From contig CM056380.1 of the NCBI GenBank assembly GCA_029718625.1, positions 100,632,193-100,696,192 on the forward strand: a stretch of 64,000 nucleotides of DNA. The letters are read 5' to 3'. This stretch comes from Synaphobranchus kaupii. Taxonomy: Eukaryota > Chordata > Actinopteri > Anguilliformes > Synaphobranchidae. A model generated the notes under the pieces. It was given only the letters and a program-made list of their open reading frames with translations, was not told where the DNA came from and did no database searches. Positions 25,966 to 38,408 of the stretch are shown in pieces. How positions within the stretch are numbered: position 1 is the first letter of the stretch; every line of letters starts with the position of its first letter. Both the position numbers and the translations under genes were made by a program.

Positions 25966-26456
25966 GACCAAGCAGTATGATAATTGCCGTTTCTCTTAAG
26001 ATACGCCACAATATTTGAATGACAGTTGCCATTTATTTGTACATTTTAGCAGTGGACATATTTCCAATCTAAATATGCAAATAATATATTTTTGAATAAT
26101 ATATCTATTGAATATTACTAAAGTGCAGAATCTGTGGTATTGTTTCAGCTGTTCCTATCTCATGATGCAAATCTGAAATACCATAGACGTATGCAGGGAC
26201 ATACAGAGTTGGCTAGATGTAACTCGTCATAACCAAGAAGTTTTCCTGGATAAAAATTTAAAATAGATTAATGCGTTTTGTGAAGTAACTTAGGCACGTT
26301 GCTAATGCTAACGTTACATTAGCCAAAAATGAGACCGCACGACACTATAAAAATATGCTACAACCACATGCATGTAGTTTTAATAACCACAATGAATGCA
26401 GCGCATGACAGTATGGAACATTGATGTCAATCATTACTAAGTGGCTTACTGACTTA

Positions 26457-26632
26457 TCAATAGGGATGACTGGGATAGCTGGACTAGGGATAGCTGCTAC
26501 ATTATGGGAAGGATGTGCTTTGTCTTGTCTGTTCTGTAGTGATCTTGATGATGTCTCTGTATGCACTTACTGTACGTCGCTTTGGATAAAAGCGTCTGCT
26601 AAATGAATGTGATGTAATGTAATGTAATGACT
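26457..26632 (+). mobile_element. SINE/LINE 3' end with (TAATG)n tail, copy 2
   Basis: Second, better-preserved copy of the 24226 repeat: GGGATAGCTGCTACATTATG, TGTGCTTTGTCTTGTCTG and GTACGTCGCTTTGGATAAAA, then GCGTCTGCTAAATG and a TAATGTAATGTAATG tail. Short tandem tails like this mark target-primed retroposition. Confidence 0.8.
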
Positions 26633-26639
26633 GAGCAGG

Positions 26640-29600
26640 TGTAATGTGATGTCCATCTACCATGTGCAATCAAAGAACCTCATGCTGAGAGATGACTGAA
26701 ATTCAGGTGAGAAAATTGCTTTGGGATAAAAGGTGACCCTAGTAATAAACTAACCAAATAAAGCATGGCATTTACACACGTATGTGCAAAAGAGCCGGTC
26801 ACTTCTGCGTCCGTCATTTCTAATTGTCGTCCAGAACTGATTATTTGCCCTCAGTGACCATAAAATACCAGACTTGTCATCTGCATGCCTATGATTTACA
26901 TAGGTAACCATGAAAGAAAAAAAGAAAAAAAACAGCAAAAAAATAAGTAATGTCGATTGTCATGTGAAAGCACGCTCCGAGTCGCACAGTCAAGAGACAG
27001 CTGGTAAATAGCAGGTCCAGAACAATTTTTCTGTTCGTTCAAATTTATATTGGTGGAAGATGGGAAGGAATGTACTTTGAGACCATTCATTTCCCAAAGC
27101 ATTTAGTCTCAGCGCACAACTATTGTGGCCTTTTCTTCAAAACAGCACCACTAAATGGCAGAATATGTGTGTGCACGCATTAGGCTGCATCTTTTACCAC
27201 TGGATCAAATGCTTCTGGGGTCAGTTCTAATTTCTGAACCTTCCATTTTCAGGAAATAAGCCTCTATTATTATAATTAATTTTTTTTTGCACAAGTATAT
27301 GTACACATACAGTATACTCAGGTCATATTTGTAAGGCTTATGCTACTGAAAAACTCTAAAATGGAAGGCCTTACTGTGGTTTATTACACAATTATGAGTA
27401 ATAGAACTCAAAGCATGATTACTATTTTATTATAGCATATTATTACATCTACTATTATGTAAAATTAAGTGTGCATCCAGGGCGCCTTGGATCTGAAGCA
27501 TGTGTGCAGGAGTCTGACCCATTGAAATATACAGCGGAACCTCAGAGACACAAATTACAAGATTACAGGCTAATTCGGACTCTTCACTCTTATGTTCGTA
27601 ACCATTAAAGTGAGGTCAAAGTTCACCACTTTTCATTTAAATAATTTACTGGAATGGATTACTCTATCCTTATAAAAAAATATATTTAAAAAAACAGGTT
27701 CTCATGTTCTACCAATAAACTGCTTTAAAGATGAATAAAAAAATAATAAGCAAGCTGTAAACTGGATTTATTTTGATAATAAGACAATATATCTATAGCT
27801 CACAAATGCGAGCAAAAAAAAAAATGCTACCTTTTTGAGAATCTTGCATTAAAAGAACATTAGCCTACAAACTTTAAGTCAGTGTCATAAAGAATGTGGC
27901 CCATGTGTCCCAATTACAGAAAAACTGAAAACCACTGAAGAAGAAAAGCCGTAGAAGGCTACGTGGGGCGAAGCGGCAATCTAAGGATGGTTCTTGCCAG
28001 AGACATGGCATCAGCGAAAGGCCATTGAAAGGGGAGTAGCACTCTGCAAAGATGCAGCCGGCTTATTAGCAGTGAGCACAAATTAAACCGCTTATAGCAC
28101 TGTTAATAAATGCAATTTTGTCAACGGGTCCAGAATAAACATTTAAAGCGCATTGTATTACACGAGAGAAGTTAACGATGCTTTCATTTCATTATGCCGC
28201 TCCTTCAGGAACTTGCTCCCAACCCTCCGATTTTAGACGGACCCAACACACAGTTATAGAGGGAGAGTTGCATTGGCAGTTTTAAGCTTTTAAATTTTTA
28301 AATCAATGGAAAGTGTGACTTGTTTCTGTTTAACGCCGAATGTATTGCATCAGTGATAACAACAAAGGGAATCCATATTGTATAATAAGGATATTTAAAA
28401 GGTGGACTTATGATACTTCTGAGTTCGTACCCTGTTCGATTGACCAGTCTGTAACTCTGTGATTCATATCTCTGAGGTTCTATCATATATTATCAATTTC
28501 CTGCGGATATCCTACTTGCAAAGCAAATTCTGATCATTATTCAATATATTATTAGATTATTTTGCCTAATATTTTGAGTGATTACAGTTTACCCTCTGAA
28601 TTATCAAAAGTACTTCTTATCTGCTACAGAGAGGACAATTAACCTTGGTGAAATGTTATTCCTATCTACTTACAGCAAACGTGGTCGACTGTATTCCTTG
28701 TGGGAGGGAAATGTAAATTTGTGTTTGCTGTAGACAGATGGGGACGTCTCGCAGTGTTTGAAGTCCCTGCACTGGAGGAGCGCCCCCTTTTAAATATTCA
28801 GAACTGAGGCGTACACCACAGGCTCCCCGGTTTTTTAAAATGGTGTGGAGCGTCGCCACACTGCCGAGCAACGGCTTTGAGAGAGGACCCCAAAAAAAAA
28901 AAAACAGTACAAACGGCAGTTCTGTGCAGGTCTTAATAACTACTGTTTGAACCGTTAAGTAAGTGAGAAATTTCACTTTTCAGCAAAATAAAAAAATATA
29001 TAAAACTGAAGGACTTCTTACTGGCAAGCCAGTGTATTATCTGTCAAATGGTCAGAGAGACCATAATAAATAGCATGTACAGGCTAGGGCTTAACCAATT
29101 GTCACTCTTTTACATGACAAATTTGAAAAGAGTTCAGCAACATCTCATTTCACCATCCATTTCACACATTAAATATGGTTCTTTGAAAAATATCCACCCC
29201 ACTTTTCTAAATATATAACCATCTTTCCAATTAAGATGTGAACTGTAATATAAGTTGGCACTGTATAAAATCTCATTATGTGAACCTTCCCAGATAGATG
29301 AAGCTAGTCCCCAGATACTACTCCTATAGCTCATTATACTGACACGTTGAAAATATGTGCTTACAAAGCATCAATGCAGAATACTAAAGCAGATTTCTAA
29401 GCAGCAAATGTAGAGGTCCACCCATTGCCTTTCAACCAGAAGGTGTTAGGTTCAAGTTAAGGGAGTTTAAAGGCTAATGCATCGCACTCATAACCAAGGC
29501 TCTTGATAAGTGTTCAACACATGGGTAGTCCCTTGAATGGTCAACTATACTGTTAAAATTTACATCTATTCAAAAGCACTCTCATTGATATCAAGCAGCA

Positions 29601-30365
29601 ACCCACTGCCCCTCTTCACTCAGCAGTCCACCAGACCAGCTGCACAGTCAACGCACTGGGAGTTATGAAGTTCAATGCATGCCTGGTCCAGGTACAATGC
29701 AGGCGCCCATTCAACCAGAAGAGTCATACTTGTGTGATCAAGTGGGTGGACAACTTCCCCCCAACTGAAACCCTGCCTCCTACTTATAAGCACAATGGCT
29801 AATTATACAACCACCCGGTGGGCTGCCAGCCAAAGCGGGCACTGGCTGGCACGGTTAAAATTCAATGCCAAATTGCGGCATTATCACAACTTTCCACTGG
29901 CAAGTTCCACCTCATTTCATTCAGCTCTAAAAATAGCAGTTCGCTCTGGAGCTAAAGCTAATCCATAAGCTCTTCAATATACAGGTAAGCCTCATTTATC
30001 CTGTAGAACACTGATTTGTTACAATGAAATTTGCCTGGAGAGAAAACAAAAATGCAAATACAATGAAAGAGGCCATCCGTAATGGAAGCTACTAGGGAGG
30101 ATTCCAAACATATGTGGTTCCCTAGTAGCTACATTCTAAGAAGGAGAAGTGATCATGTTAAAATGGGGATTAATGCAGTACGGGCTAGAGTGGGGTTGTT
30201 GCTGGGGCTTGGCTTCACCAACTGCCACTGCTAAGGCAGGCAAATCTAAGACCTAGACCTACTACAGCATTAGCCTACAACATTATAGCCCAGATGTAGG
30301 CCAGCTATTTTAATTGGCCAATGCAATATTTTCGGCATTTGCCACTGTTTTTGCTGAAATTTGAC
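26640..30365. other. Intronic stretch, no feature seen
   Basis: AT-rich, with short homopolymers. No exon, RNA gene or repeat family could be supported. Confidence 0.4.
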
Positions 30366-30370
30366 ATATA

Positions 30371-30600
30371 CAGTGCATCCGGAAAGTATTCACAGCGCTT
30401 CACTTTTTCCACATTTTGTTCTGTTACACCCTTATTCCAAAATTGATTAAATTCATTTTTTCCCTCAAAATTCTACACACAACACCCCATAATGACAATG
30501 TGAAAAAAGTTTTTTTGAGATTTTTGCAAATTTATTAAAAATAAAAAAATAAAATTTCTCATTTACATAAGTATTCATACCCTTTGCTTTAACATATTTT
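30371..30600. mobile_element. Tc1/mariner 5' end
   Basis: Begins after TA with CAGTGCATCCGGAAAGTATT, then CACAGCGCTTCACTTTTTCC, AACACCCCATAATGACAATG and TTTGCAAATTTATTAAAAAT. This is the terminal region of an abundant fish Tc1-like transposon. No transposase is present and the matching right terminus is absent. Confidence 0.85.
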
Positions 30601-30614
30601 TAAAGTATCATATT

Positions 30615-31295
30615 TCATATTTGGTCGCATATCTTTTACATGCTGTTACTTCCTGAAGTCTGTGACCATCAACATCAAAAAACTGTTGATATCTTATTTT
30701 CAGGTACTGTTACAAGCGATGCTATAACCTCTCTGCATTTGAATGGATCTCTATGAAAATTGGGGGGTGAGACTAGATTCAGCTGTAAATTACACTGGTA
30801 CAGTATGGAACACATGGCTGGCTAAATGGCTGTAAGTTATCAAGGGTCTGAGCTATCAAACGAGCCCCAAACCATCACTCTGTTGCCAGATATGGAGTAG
30901 ATGTGGATGGATCACTGCAAGGGTTATTTCTCCGGACTTATTTTTCCATAGAGTTCAATAGGAAAATTTGTCAGGAGAAACAACCCTTAAAGTGATCCAT
31001 CCATATCTACTGCATATCTGGCAGCAGAGTGATTGTTTAAGGCTTGTTTGATACCTCAGACCCTTGTTGACTTACAGCCATTTTACCAACCATGTATTCC
31101 ATACTGTTCCAGCATAATTTACAGCTAAATCTAGTCCCACCCCCCAATTCCCATAGAGATCCATTCAAATGCAGAGATGTTATAGTATCGCTTGTAAGAG
31201 TACCAGAAAATAAGATATCAAGAGTCTTTTGATGTTGTTGGGTCACAGACATCAGGAAGTCATGGCATGCAAAGGATATGTGACCAAATATTAAA
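30615..31295. mobile_element. Foldback (palindromic) element, two arms of about 320 bp
   Basis: The left arm (about 30615-30935) and right arm (about 30975-31295) are reverse complements with scattered differences. Landmarks are GGATCTCTATG...ATTGGGGGG on the left against CCCCCCAATTCCCATAGAGATCC on the right in shorter blocks, and CACTCTGTTGCCAGATATGG against ATATCTGGCAGCAGAGTG. The centre is TTCCATAGAGTTCAATAGGAAAA. A half copy lies at 58612-59004. No coding capacity. Confidence 0.88.
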
Positions 31296-31545
31296 AATTA
31301 TTACTTTATTCTATATATAAATGCAGGGGTGCCAATAATTGTGGCCAATGTGGTTTTGTTAAAAATAATTATTTCTTGATGTGGGATTTTTTTTTCTCAT
31401 AATAAATTAACGTCAATTAAAGGTTGGATTCTTCTTGTTTTTTCAGTGTGAGATTAAGCTAATTCACCAAACGGTGAATTTTTTATAACCCTTTTTGCTC
31501 ATCTTTACAGGGGGTGCCAATAATAGTGGCCGCGACTGTATGTAT
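31296..31545. mobile_element. Tc1/mariner 3' end (different family from the 30371 end)
   Basis: Contains GGGGTGCCAATAATTGTGG and, 200 bp on, GGGGTGCCAATAATAGTGGC followed by CGCGACTGTA, the typical 3' terminus of a fish Tc1-like family. The terminus does not pair with the CAGTGCATCC end at 30371, so the interval is a mosaic. Confidence 0.75.
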
Positions 31546-32455
31546 TTTTTTTTTTTAATGTTTTAAGTGGGGGCTTAATGATATTTTTCCTTTTCATATT
31601 CGAATGTTTATAATTATTTGCATAAAAATGCCCAACTGCATGCCATTAATTAATCACTTATGAATAAATGCCAAGAGAACAAATGCTTGACATTATAAAA
31701 GAAAGAGTGAAGCAAATGAAAGGCTGTTTTTAAATTAACACTCCGAATGCCATCCTTCCTCACAGCATGCTTAAAACATAACAGAAAATATAACGCTTTG
31801 CATAACTACGTTGTAAATGCAATTTTAAAAAGCACATAAAAAGAGTTCACCACGAAATTTAAAGTGGATACTTGGAACAGATTAAGAGATCTCATATAAA
31901 CATAATATATTAAATATAAAAGGTGTACTAATACCTACAATATTTGCAACTTTCATACAACAAATTGGAAGACTATGTAACATTTGAAAAAAAGAAGAAA
32001 AAAAAGAAGTTTATAGTTTATAGGCTAATAAGCTAATAGGAAAATGTATTTTCACAACTCCCACATCACTCTTAGATACATTTGATAGCAAGCCCAGGGC
32101 ATCACATCAGAAAAGACAATGAGACCAAGAAGGGAACACAATTAAAAAGAAGGAAAACCTGAAGATGATCAACTGGAATGATTAGCATTTATGTATTTCT
32201 AACGAGAGCTGAAAGAGTTCAGTTGATGTTTAAACTTCCAATTCATCCATATATAACTATTTTTCCTTGTTGCATATGTTCAGTTTTCTGGAAACATGTA
32301 TCCATGCTCACCGATACACTGAATGCTGCCAAGGCAATTAATATTCCTGTAAAGGACAACATCGGTGACTAGCAATTGACACTGTCTGGCTACAAAGTCC
32401 CGGAGTGGTAACACACTAGGCCTCATGAATTACAATATGTAATTGTGCAGTAGTT

Positions 32456-32484
32456 TCAGGTACTCTTACAATAAGCATTGGACA
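32456..32484. repeat. 28-bp repeat, inverted copy at 37742
   Basis: TTTCAGGTACTCTTACAATA followed by AGCATTGG is the reverse complement of the segment at about 37742-37770. Part of it also resembles the TTTTCAGGTACT block of the foldback element, so both may be foldback fragments. Confidence 0.75.
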
Positions 32485-33809
32485 CGATTAACAATGTCCA
32501 AAAATTGTGTAAAATGCCAGTGTATTAACTCTATGTGGGTTCATGATGCGTGAGGTGTACATTTTGTGACCAAAATGCAATATTTTCAGAACAATAAATA
32601 CATACAATTTACGTTACGTAACGGTACTCCTCCGCCTTTACTGAACCGAGAGAAGAGTGTGTGGTGTGTGTGTCATGATGAATTCAGGGGCTTATTACCA
32701 TTTTATTACCACATCCAATCAAACAAAGTGTAAGTAAAACGTTAAATATCGCAAAAAGCCATGAATTATGCTCACTGTAAAAAATAGCTGTAAATTTACA
32801 GCAAATTTTAACAGTAAACTACTGTTTAAATTTTTTTTACAGTATCCTACTGTAGAACGCAGTGCATTGTGGGAGTTTTTGTACTGGTAGGTTTGTTTAC
32901 AGTAAATTACTGGAGAATGCATTGCATTTTGGGATGTCAATGGAAAAAAACGAGGTAAAGTTTTGGCGGGGAGTGAAAGAAATCAGTTAACTTCTTCCTT
33001 GATTCTCGGGAGCCAGCACAAGGTTCTTCAGCTAGGGAACGCGTTTTAACGTGGATTTTGGTACGTATCCAGATAGCTGTCACTATTCCACTGGCATTTG
33101 CTGCTTATAAAACGTTAAAATTGTGGGAATACAAAAGTTAGTAGAACTTGCATGGCAAATATATTGTTAGCTAATGAATTGTGTCTTAGATTTTTTGTCT
33201 TTATTCATTGTTATACCTGTTAGCCCAAGTAACTAATCGTATCAGAGAGCTAGTCTGAGTAATAGGTGGAAGTGAACTAGGTTTGAGGTAGTTTTATGCT
33301 AGCGAACCTCTGTTGGGGGTGGCGGCAAGTAGGCTAACGTTAACTTACGATAACGAAAGGTGCCAGCTGAAATTAACATATAGCATATAGGCTAACGTTA
33401 TATAACAATCAACGTCTGTATAAGAACTTGGTAGTTCAAGGCAGTTTTGACGAACTAGCTCACAAGGATAGGCCTAATACGTTTGCTAACTGATATAACG
33501 TTAAGCTAGCTGGTGGTGGCAGACAACCAAACGGCAGCTAATATCCAATATTGACGTGAGTGTAGTTTATTAAGCACGATATTTTCTGACGACGTAAAAT
33601 GTGTGCATACAGCATAGCTACAACGTATGTAGCTAACAGCTTGGCTAGCAAGAGGAGTCAGACGGTGTATCACATCACGAATACACTAACGTGAACTAAC
33701 GTTACACAGTCCAGCTCAGACACAGTTGAACGAAGTCAGAGCGCACAAACATTATTAGGCAGCGTGTTTCAGCTTCGATTTTCTCCTCCTCCTCCTACCT
33801 TCTGAATTA

Positions 33810-35683
33810 ATGCCGTGCTACAGGCACTTCCACTTATTGACCGACATTCCAATTTTGCCTCAGTTGGAACAGTCCTTCCAAGAAAAGGGGAAGAGAATTG
33901 CCCAGTATTTCAAGAACAAACCAACAAATGACATACAGGCTGTCCTCTCAATGGGCGATGAATGTGCAATGGCTCCCCATATCATCCAGCTCCTCATGGC
34001 ATATTTCAAGGAGAAGAGCGATGCCATATTCATCCAGGCTGATGTAAGTTAAAACAATGCTCATATCATCAATCAAAGTACATAAACTGCACAACCAATT
34101 TTACTAATTATTTGACTTGATGTTGTCCTAATGAAGTTATTGTTTTGCAGGTGTCTGCCACACCAGCTGACATAGAGAGGACTTTCCCCCTGCCAGACAG
34201 TCCAAGACTGATTGTTCTAGGTTTGTATCATTCATTGCATTTCATTTATTGTTTGTTCTGTGACAGTCTGTTTTTTGTTCATAATTATTAAGGGGTATGA
34301 AGACTTCTTGGGGACACTATTTGAATGTAATCCTTATTATTGCTTGTTTTAGGCGACATGTTGATGACCACACAGAAGTGGATGCTAAGTATTGAGGGCC
34401 AGGTGGTGTGTGAGGCACAAAGTTCAACAGCAACCTTTGTGTCTGGGATTGCAGCAGTCTTCGCCAGCTTTTATAATTTTAATCTTCAGTAAGCCGAAAG
34501 TACGCTCAAATTCATTCAAAGGTAAAAATAAATAAAAAATAATGTGCACAAGCATTTTTTGTAGTGATTTCTGTTAATTGTTTTAAAGGGATAGTTTGGA
34601 ATTTTGGACATAATGTCTCAATTCTGACTTACCCATGATGGAAACCATTAATGGAATGGAATTAATGGAAACCATTTTCAGCTAATTCCATGCTGTCCTT
34701 CTTTTGGACATACACACGTTGCTAATGCTAGCGCAACTCTATGGTAACCGGTAGCATCCACTACCAAACTCACTTAAACACTCCATAGTGCACCCAAAGC
34801 AAATAAAATACCACAACAGTCTATCAGGGTTATTTTGAGTGTTTATACCATAATCTTTGAAGTCAAACTTGCCGGCACTGGTCGACTACATCAACAAAGA
34901 AGAGCAACAAGTTGCAATGGCCACATTCGCTCCGCTGCCGTACTTCCACAGAGAATATAGGTCAGCACAAAGTAAAGGATTCAATGATAGTTTGACTTAA
35001 AAAATGATGGTATAAACACTCAAAATAACCCTGATAGACTGTCTGTTATTTGCTTTGGGTGCACTGTGAAGTGTTTAAGTGCGTTTGGTAGTTGATGCTA
35101 CCGGTTACCATAGAGTTGCGCTAGCATTAGCAATGTGTGTGTCCAAAAGAAGGGACAGCATGGAATTAGCTGAAAATGGTTTCCATCAATCAACTACATC
35201 ATGGGTAAGTCATAATAGAGACACTATGTCCAAAATTCCAAACTATCCCTTTAATAGTGATTTGTTTTATTCTGTGTTTTTATTTTGCTTTATTTTCTGC
35301 TTACGTAAGTTTAATTTTCACAGGGCTGCCTATTTTTATCCAATTATGTATTATGCTATGACTGTATTTTACCCTGTGACTCGACTGACTTAATTCTGTA
35401 CTTTTTCCTGGTTGGTCAGGGAAATCTGGCAACCTACTATTGACTGGTTCTGTAGTGTAGGACCATAGGTTAAGCCTTGATTAAGAAATGTCTCATGTTT
35501 CTTTGACTTTGCCTTACAGAAGTTTTCTCGGTATCAATCCGGAAAGGGGTTCAAAGGCCAGACACGGAAAGGTCATCAGCAAAAAATCTGGACGGATGGT
35601 CCAGAAGAAACCTGAGACCATGAATCCCCCATGTATGCTCACTTCTGAGAAAGCTGGTGGATTTTGAGTGGAATGCAGTTTAA
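33810..35683 (+). pseudogene. Four-exon transposon-borne gene remnant (SAMD3-like C-terminal family of fish)
   Basis: Exons inferred at 33810-34043, 34151-34220, 34353-34521 and 35520-35683, each bounded by GT/AG. The joined frame reads LLTDIPILPQLEQSF, DECAMAPHIIQLLMAYFKEK, ATPADIERTFPLPDSPRLIV, then KWMLSIEGQVV, SFYNFNLQ, FIQRSFLGINPE and KKSGRMVQKK. This matches, from memory, the C-terminal region of teleost multi-copy proteins often labelled sterile alpha motif domain 3-like. It is broken twice: TAA at 34490 after FNLQ, where an aromatic residue is usual, and one extra C in CCCCC at about 35615-35620, before VCSLLRKLVDFEW. The first ATG may not be the true start, since a pyrimidine tract and a possible acceptor lie around it. 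An AATAAA follows at about 35994. Function unknown. Confidence 0.75.
34587..35250. mobile_element. TTAA-flanked MITE with very long TIRs (664 bp), nested
   Basis: Lies in the third intron of the gene remnant. The termini are AGGGATAGTTTGGAATTTTG and its reverse complement, and the inverted similarity extends about 280 bp inward with small differences. TTAA duplications lie at 34583-34586 and 35251-35254. The single-copy core (about 34870-34985) contains no coding match. It inserted after or together with the host element; the order is inference. Confidence 0.92.
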
Positions 35684-37118
35684 GAAAATGTATAGGTATG
35701 GAAGTGTATAGGTATTGCGGCCGTGTCCAGGTTTGGATTCCAAATATGGGTTTTTTGGTTTATAATCAAAAATGTGTTTTAATTTCTTGGATTTTATTTA
35801 TGATTATTATTAGTTGTGAAACCATGACAGATTCTACTTTATTTTTTTGAGGAAATCTAAGTGTTACAGCACTCCTAAACAAACAAAAAAAGTGTTGAAA
35901 AAAACTTTCTCTGAGCAATTGCATCAGTAAAAAAATGTACTTTTTCTGTACTTTGGAGCCTAAAATGAAGCTCATTTTCAGTTTTTAATTTAGCAATAAA
36001 AGGAAAATGAAGCATTACTTGTGTGGGCTTTACTTTTTGCATATACGTACATTTTGTTTTGGTTGATATCAGTTCAGGACGCATCTGTTTTTGATTACTA
36101 CCCAACAAGTGAACAGCGAACTATGTTGTGCTGATGTTTATAAGGTGTAATACACAATAACACAGGCATGTTCCCAAAGGGCATACACGATTGTGGACTA
36201 ATAATTATGTCTAACTTGAATATAGTGAGAAATTGAAGGTGACTTATTTGATATGGGTTTGATTGCAACCAGATTTGTGCAAAGATAGCAAAGCATAATC
36301 TTTAAATTACTGTAGATTTACAATGCAGTATTGTCCTGTAAACTGCAGTAGAATACTGTAAAATATACAGCTTTTTTACTGTAATTTCAGTTAGATTTCC
36401 ATGACGCTTAACATCTCATTTGAATACAGGGCTGTAAAAAAAAGTGTCATACTGTAAATAATACAGTAATGAACTGTAAATAATTTACAGTAGTGCTTAC
36501 AGTAATTTACTGTTTATATATTTTACAGTTATTTCCTGTGGAATTTACAGTACTTTACTGGCAACTCTGCTGCCAGTAAATTACTGTAAAATTTACAGTA
36601 CATTTTTTACAGTGCTGGCATGGTGTGAAGGTATACAATTACACACTGCAACATGGTTAAGAAATAGTATTTAGAAATGTATTTTGCTTGAAATAATTTA
36701 GTCATCCTCACTGTATTCGCACACCCTCTAAAAAGACCAGTTTTTACGTTCTCTCTCATGTAGCCTAGCGTATTTAACTAACCCCCGCCTCTTACAGTAT
36801 TGAGATCGATAATAAAATAAAAATATAATTTTAAAAAAATTGTGTAAATGTCCATTTGTTATAATCTGTAGCCTAGGCTATGTTGCTTCATGACTAGGCT
36901 AAATATAGATTATTAGGCTACAATAGCCGAGGCTACAGGTAAAATTTCCAAGGTTGATGGGCCTGTGAGTAGGGAGATCAGGCTGTGCCCCAGAGTCGTT
37001 TCCCCAGTGTTTTCACACTTTTTTTTGTTTTTTACTGCCATCTGCTGGGTAAAGACATGAATGACAATCTACACAACTTAGCCTACGTAGAATATGTCTA
37101 CACAAGTTTTTTTTAATT

Positions 37119-37228
37119 AGATATTTTTTTAAATTAGCCTATAGGCCTACACCATACAAAATAATCCACCGTTTTTGTAGGCTGTGTCTCGTTTCGATCG
37201 CTGTCCCTGTGGACTACGTTACCTTTGC
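37119..37228 (+). repeat. 110-bp segment with inverted copy at 38783-38892
   Basis: From AGATATTTTTTTAAATTAGC to GGACTACGTTACCTTTGC. The reverse complement of 38783-38892 matches with a single mismatch (GTTTTTGTAG against GTTTCTGTAG). Similarity stops abruptly at both ends. Confidence 0.95.
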
Positions 37229-37741
37229 TCTGCACATAGCCTAAGAAAAACAATAATTAATAGAAATCGTGATGGAAATGTCCAAGGTGAGAAGGGTAGC
37301 ACATTTTCAGGCATGGCTTGCCATGAATAGCTGGCTGGTTTTGACCATAACTGGACACAAAACCGTAACATTAGGCTAGTTACCACACCAGATGAACGAA
37401 AGCAGGGGAACATATCTAAACTGTTAACTAAGTTAACTTAACATTGGGCTGGCTATGGCTCGTCATAACTTTTAGGCTATTGTTTCCTTTTTAATTCTTA
37501 TCATTTAGCCTATAATCCCCCAACACAGAGAACTAGGAAATATCGCTATCTAGCCTGGTAACTGCCTGACGAACGAAATCACAGGCAACCACTGAAGTTG
37601 AACCATAAATTCAGTGTTTTGAAGGGTCCCCTGTAACGCCCCTTTCTTGATGGGCATGCTTTGACAGTTTGCATGTTCAGTTCGGATTTTTGGCAGGGTT
37701 TTCGCGTACCACACGGAAATGATAATGTAAACGGATGCAAT

Positions 37742-38060
37742 GCCAATGCTTATTGTAAGAGTACCTGAAAGTAAGATATCAAGGGTCCTTTTTACCTGTG
37801 GAATGTTCCAAACAGGTGTTTTTTGAACTTCCCAGTCTTTTTATTTGTTGCCCCTGTCCCAACTTTTTGGAACGTGTTGCAGGCATCAAATTCGGAATTA
37901 GCGTATATTTGCAAAAAACAAATAAGTTGATAAGGTAAAACATTAAATCTTTTCTTTGTTTTGCTTTCAATTAAATATATGTAAAAGGACATTTACAAAT
38001 CACTGCTTTCTGCTTTTATATGCATTTTACATACCATCCCAACTTTTTTTGGAAATGCGT
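37742..38060. mobile_element. Foldback fragment joined to a DNA-transposon-like repeat
   Basis: 37742-37790 matches the foldback family (TTGTAAGAGTACCTGAAA, then AAGATATCAAGGGTCC). From about 37850 it reads CCCTGTCCCAACTTTTTGG, GGCATCAAATTCGGAATTAG and, near 38035, CATCCCAACTTTTTTTGGAA, which I recognise as a common fish DNA-transposon-derived repeat. The family name is uncertain. Confidence 0.5.
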
Positions 38061-38408
38061 TTATACTGATAAAATCAAAACAGTTGAAATATGTCTGCAC
38101 TGATTCCAAAACCTGTGTATATTTGTCATTTTCTGAGTGTATAATTAACGGTGAATCAGATGACGACTGAACATGCACACAAACTAAGCACAACCAATCA
38201 GATGAAAGCTGAACTTTTGGTTAGCTCCAGAGGAACATTATTGTGCATTATTTATATTGAACACCTGTAGGAGAGTTCGCTACCTCATTAGCAAACTTGA
38301 CAACTAGCAAACTTGACATTTTCGTAAATGGGTACTGCACTATTACAGAGTAATTACATATCATTTGATGCAACCAGCCATGACCAAATTGTGTAATCAA
38401 TATATTAA

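Larger units (their letters stand above)
32773..36614. mobile_element. EnSpm/CACTA-like transposon carrying a gene remnant (3.84 kb)
   Basis: The left terminus is CACTGTAAAAAATAGCTGTA. The right terminus is the near-inverse, TTTACAGTACATTTTTTACAG followed by TG in two blocks. Both sub-terminal regions are full of short CTGTAAA/TTTACAG motifs in both orientations. A 2-bp CT target duplication lies at 32771-32772 and 36615-36616. CACTG termini, motif-rich subtermini and a 2-3 bp duplication fit the EnSpm/CMC superfamily. No transposase was recognised. The interior holds a spliced gene remnant (33810-35683) and a TTAA MITE at 34587-35250. Confidence 0.82.
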
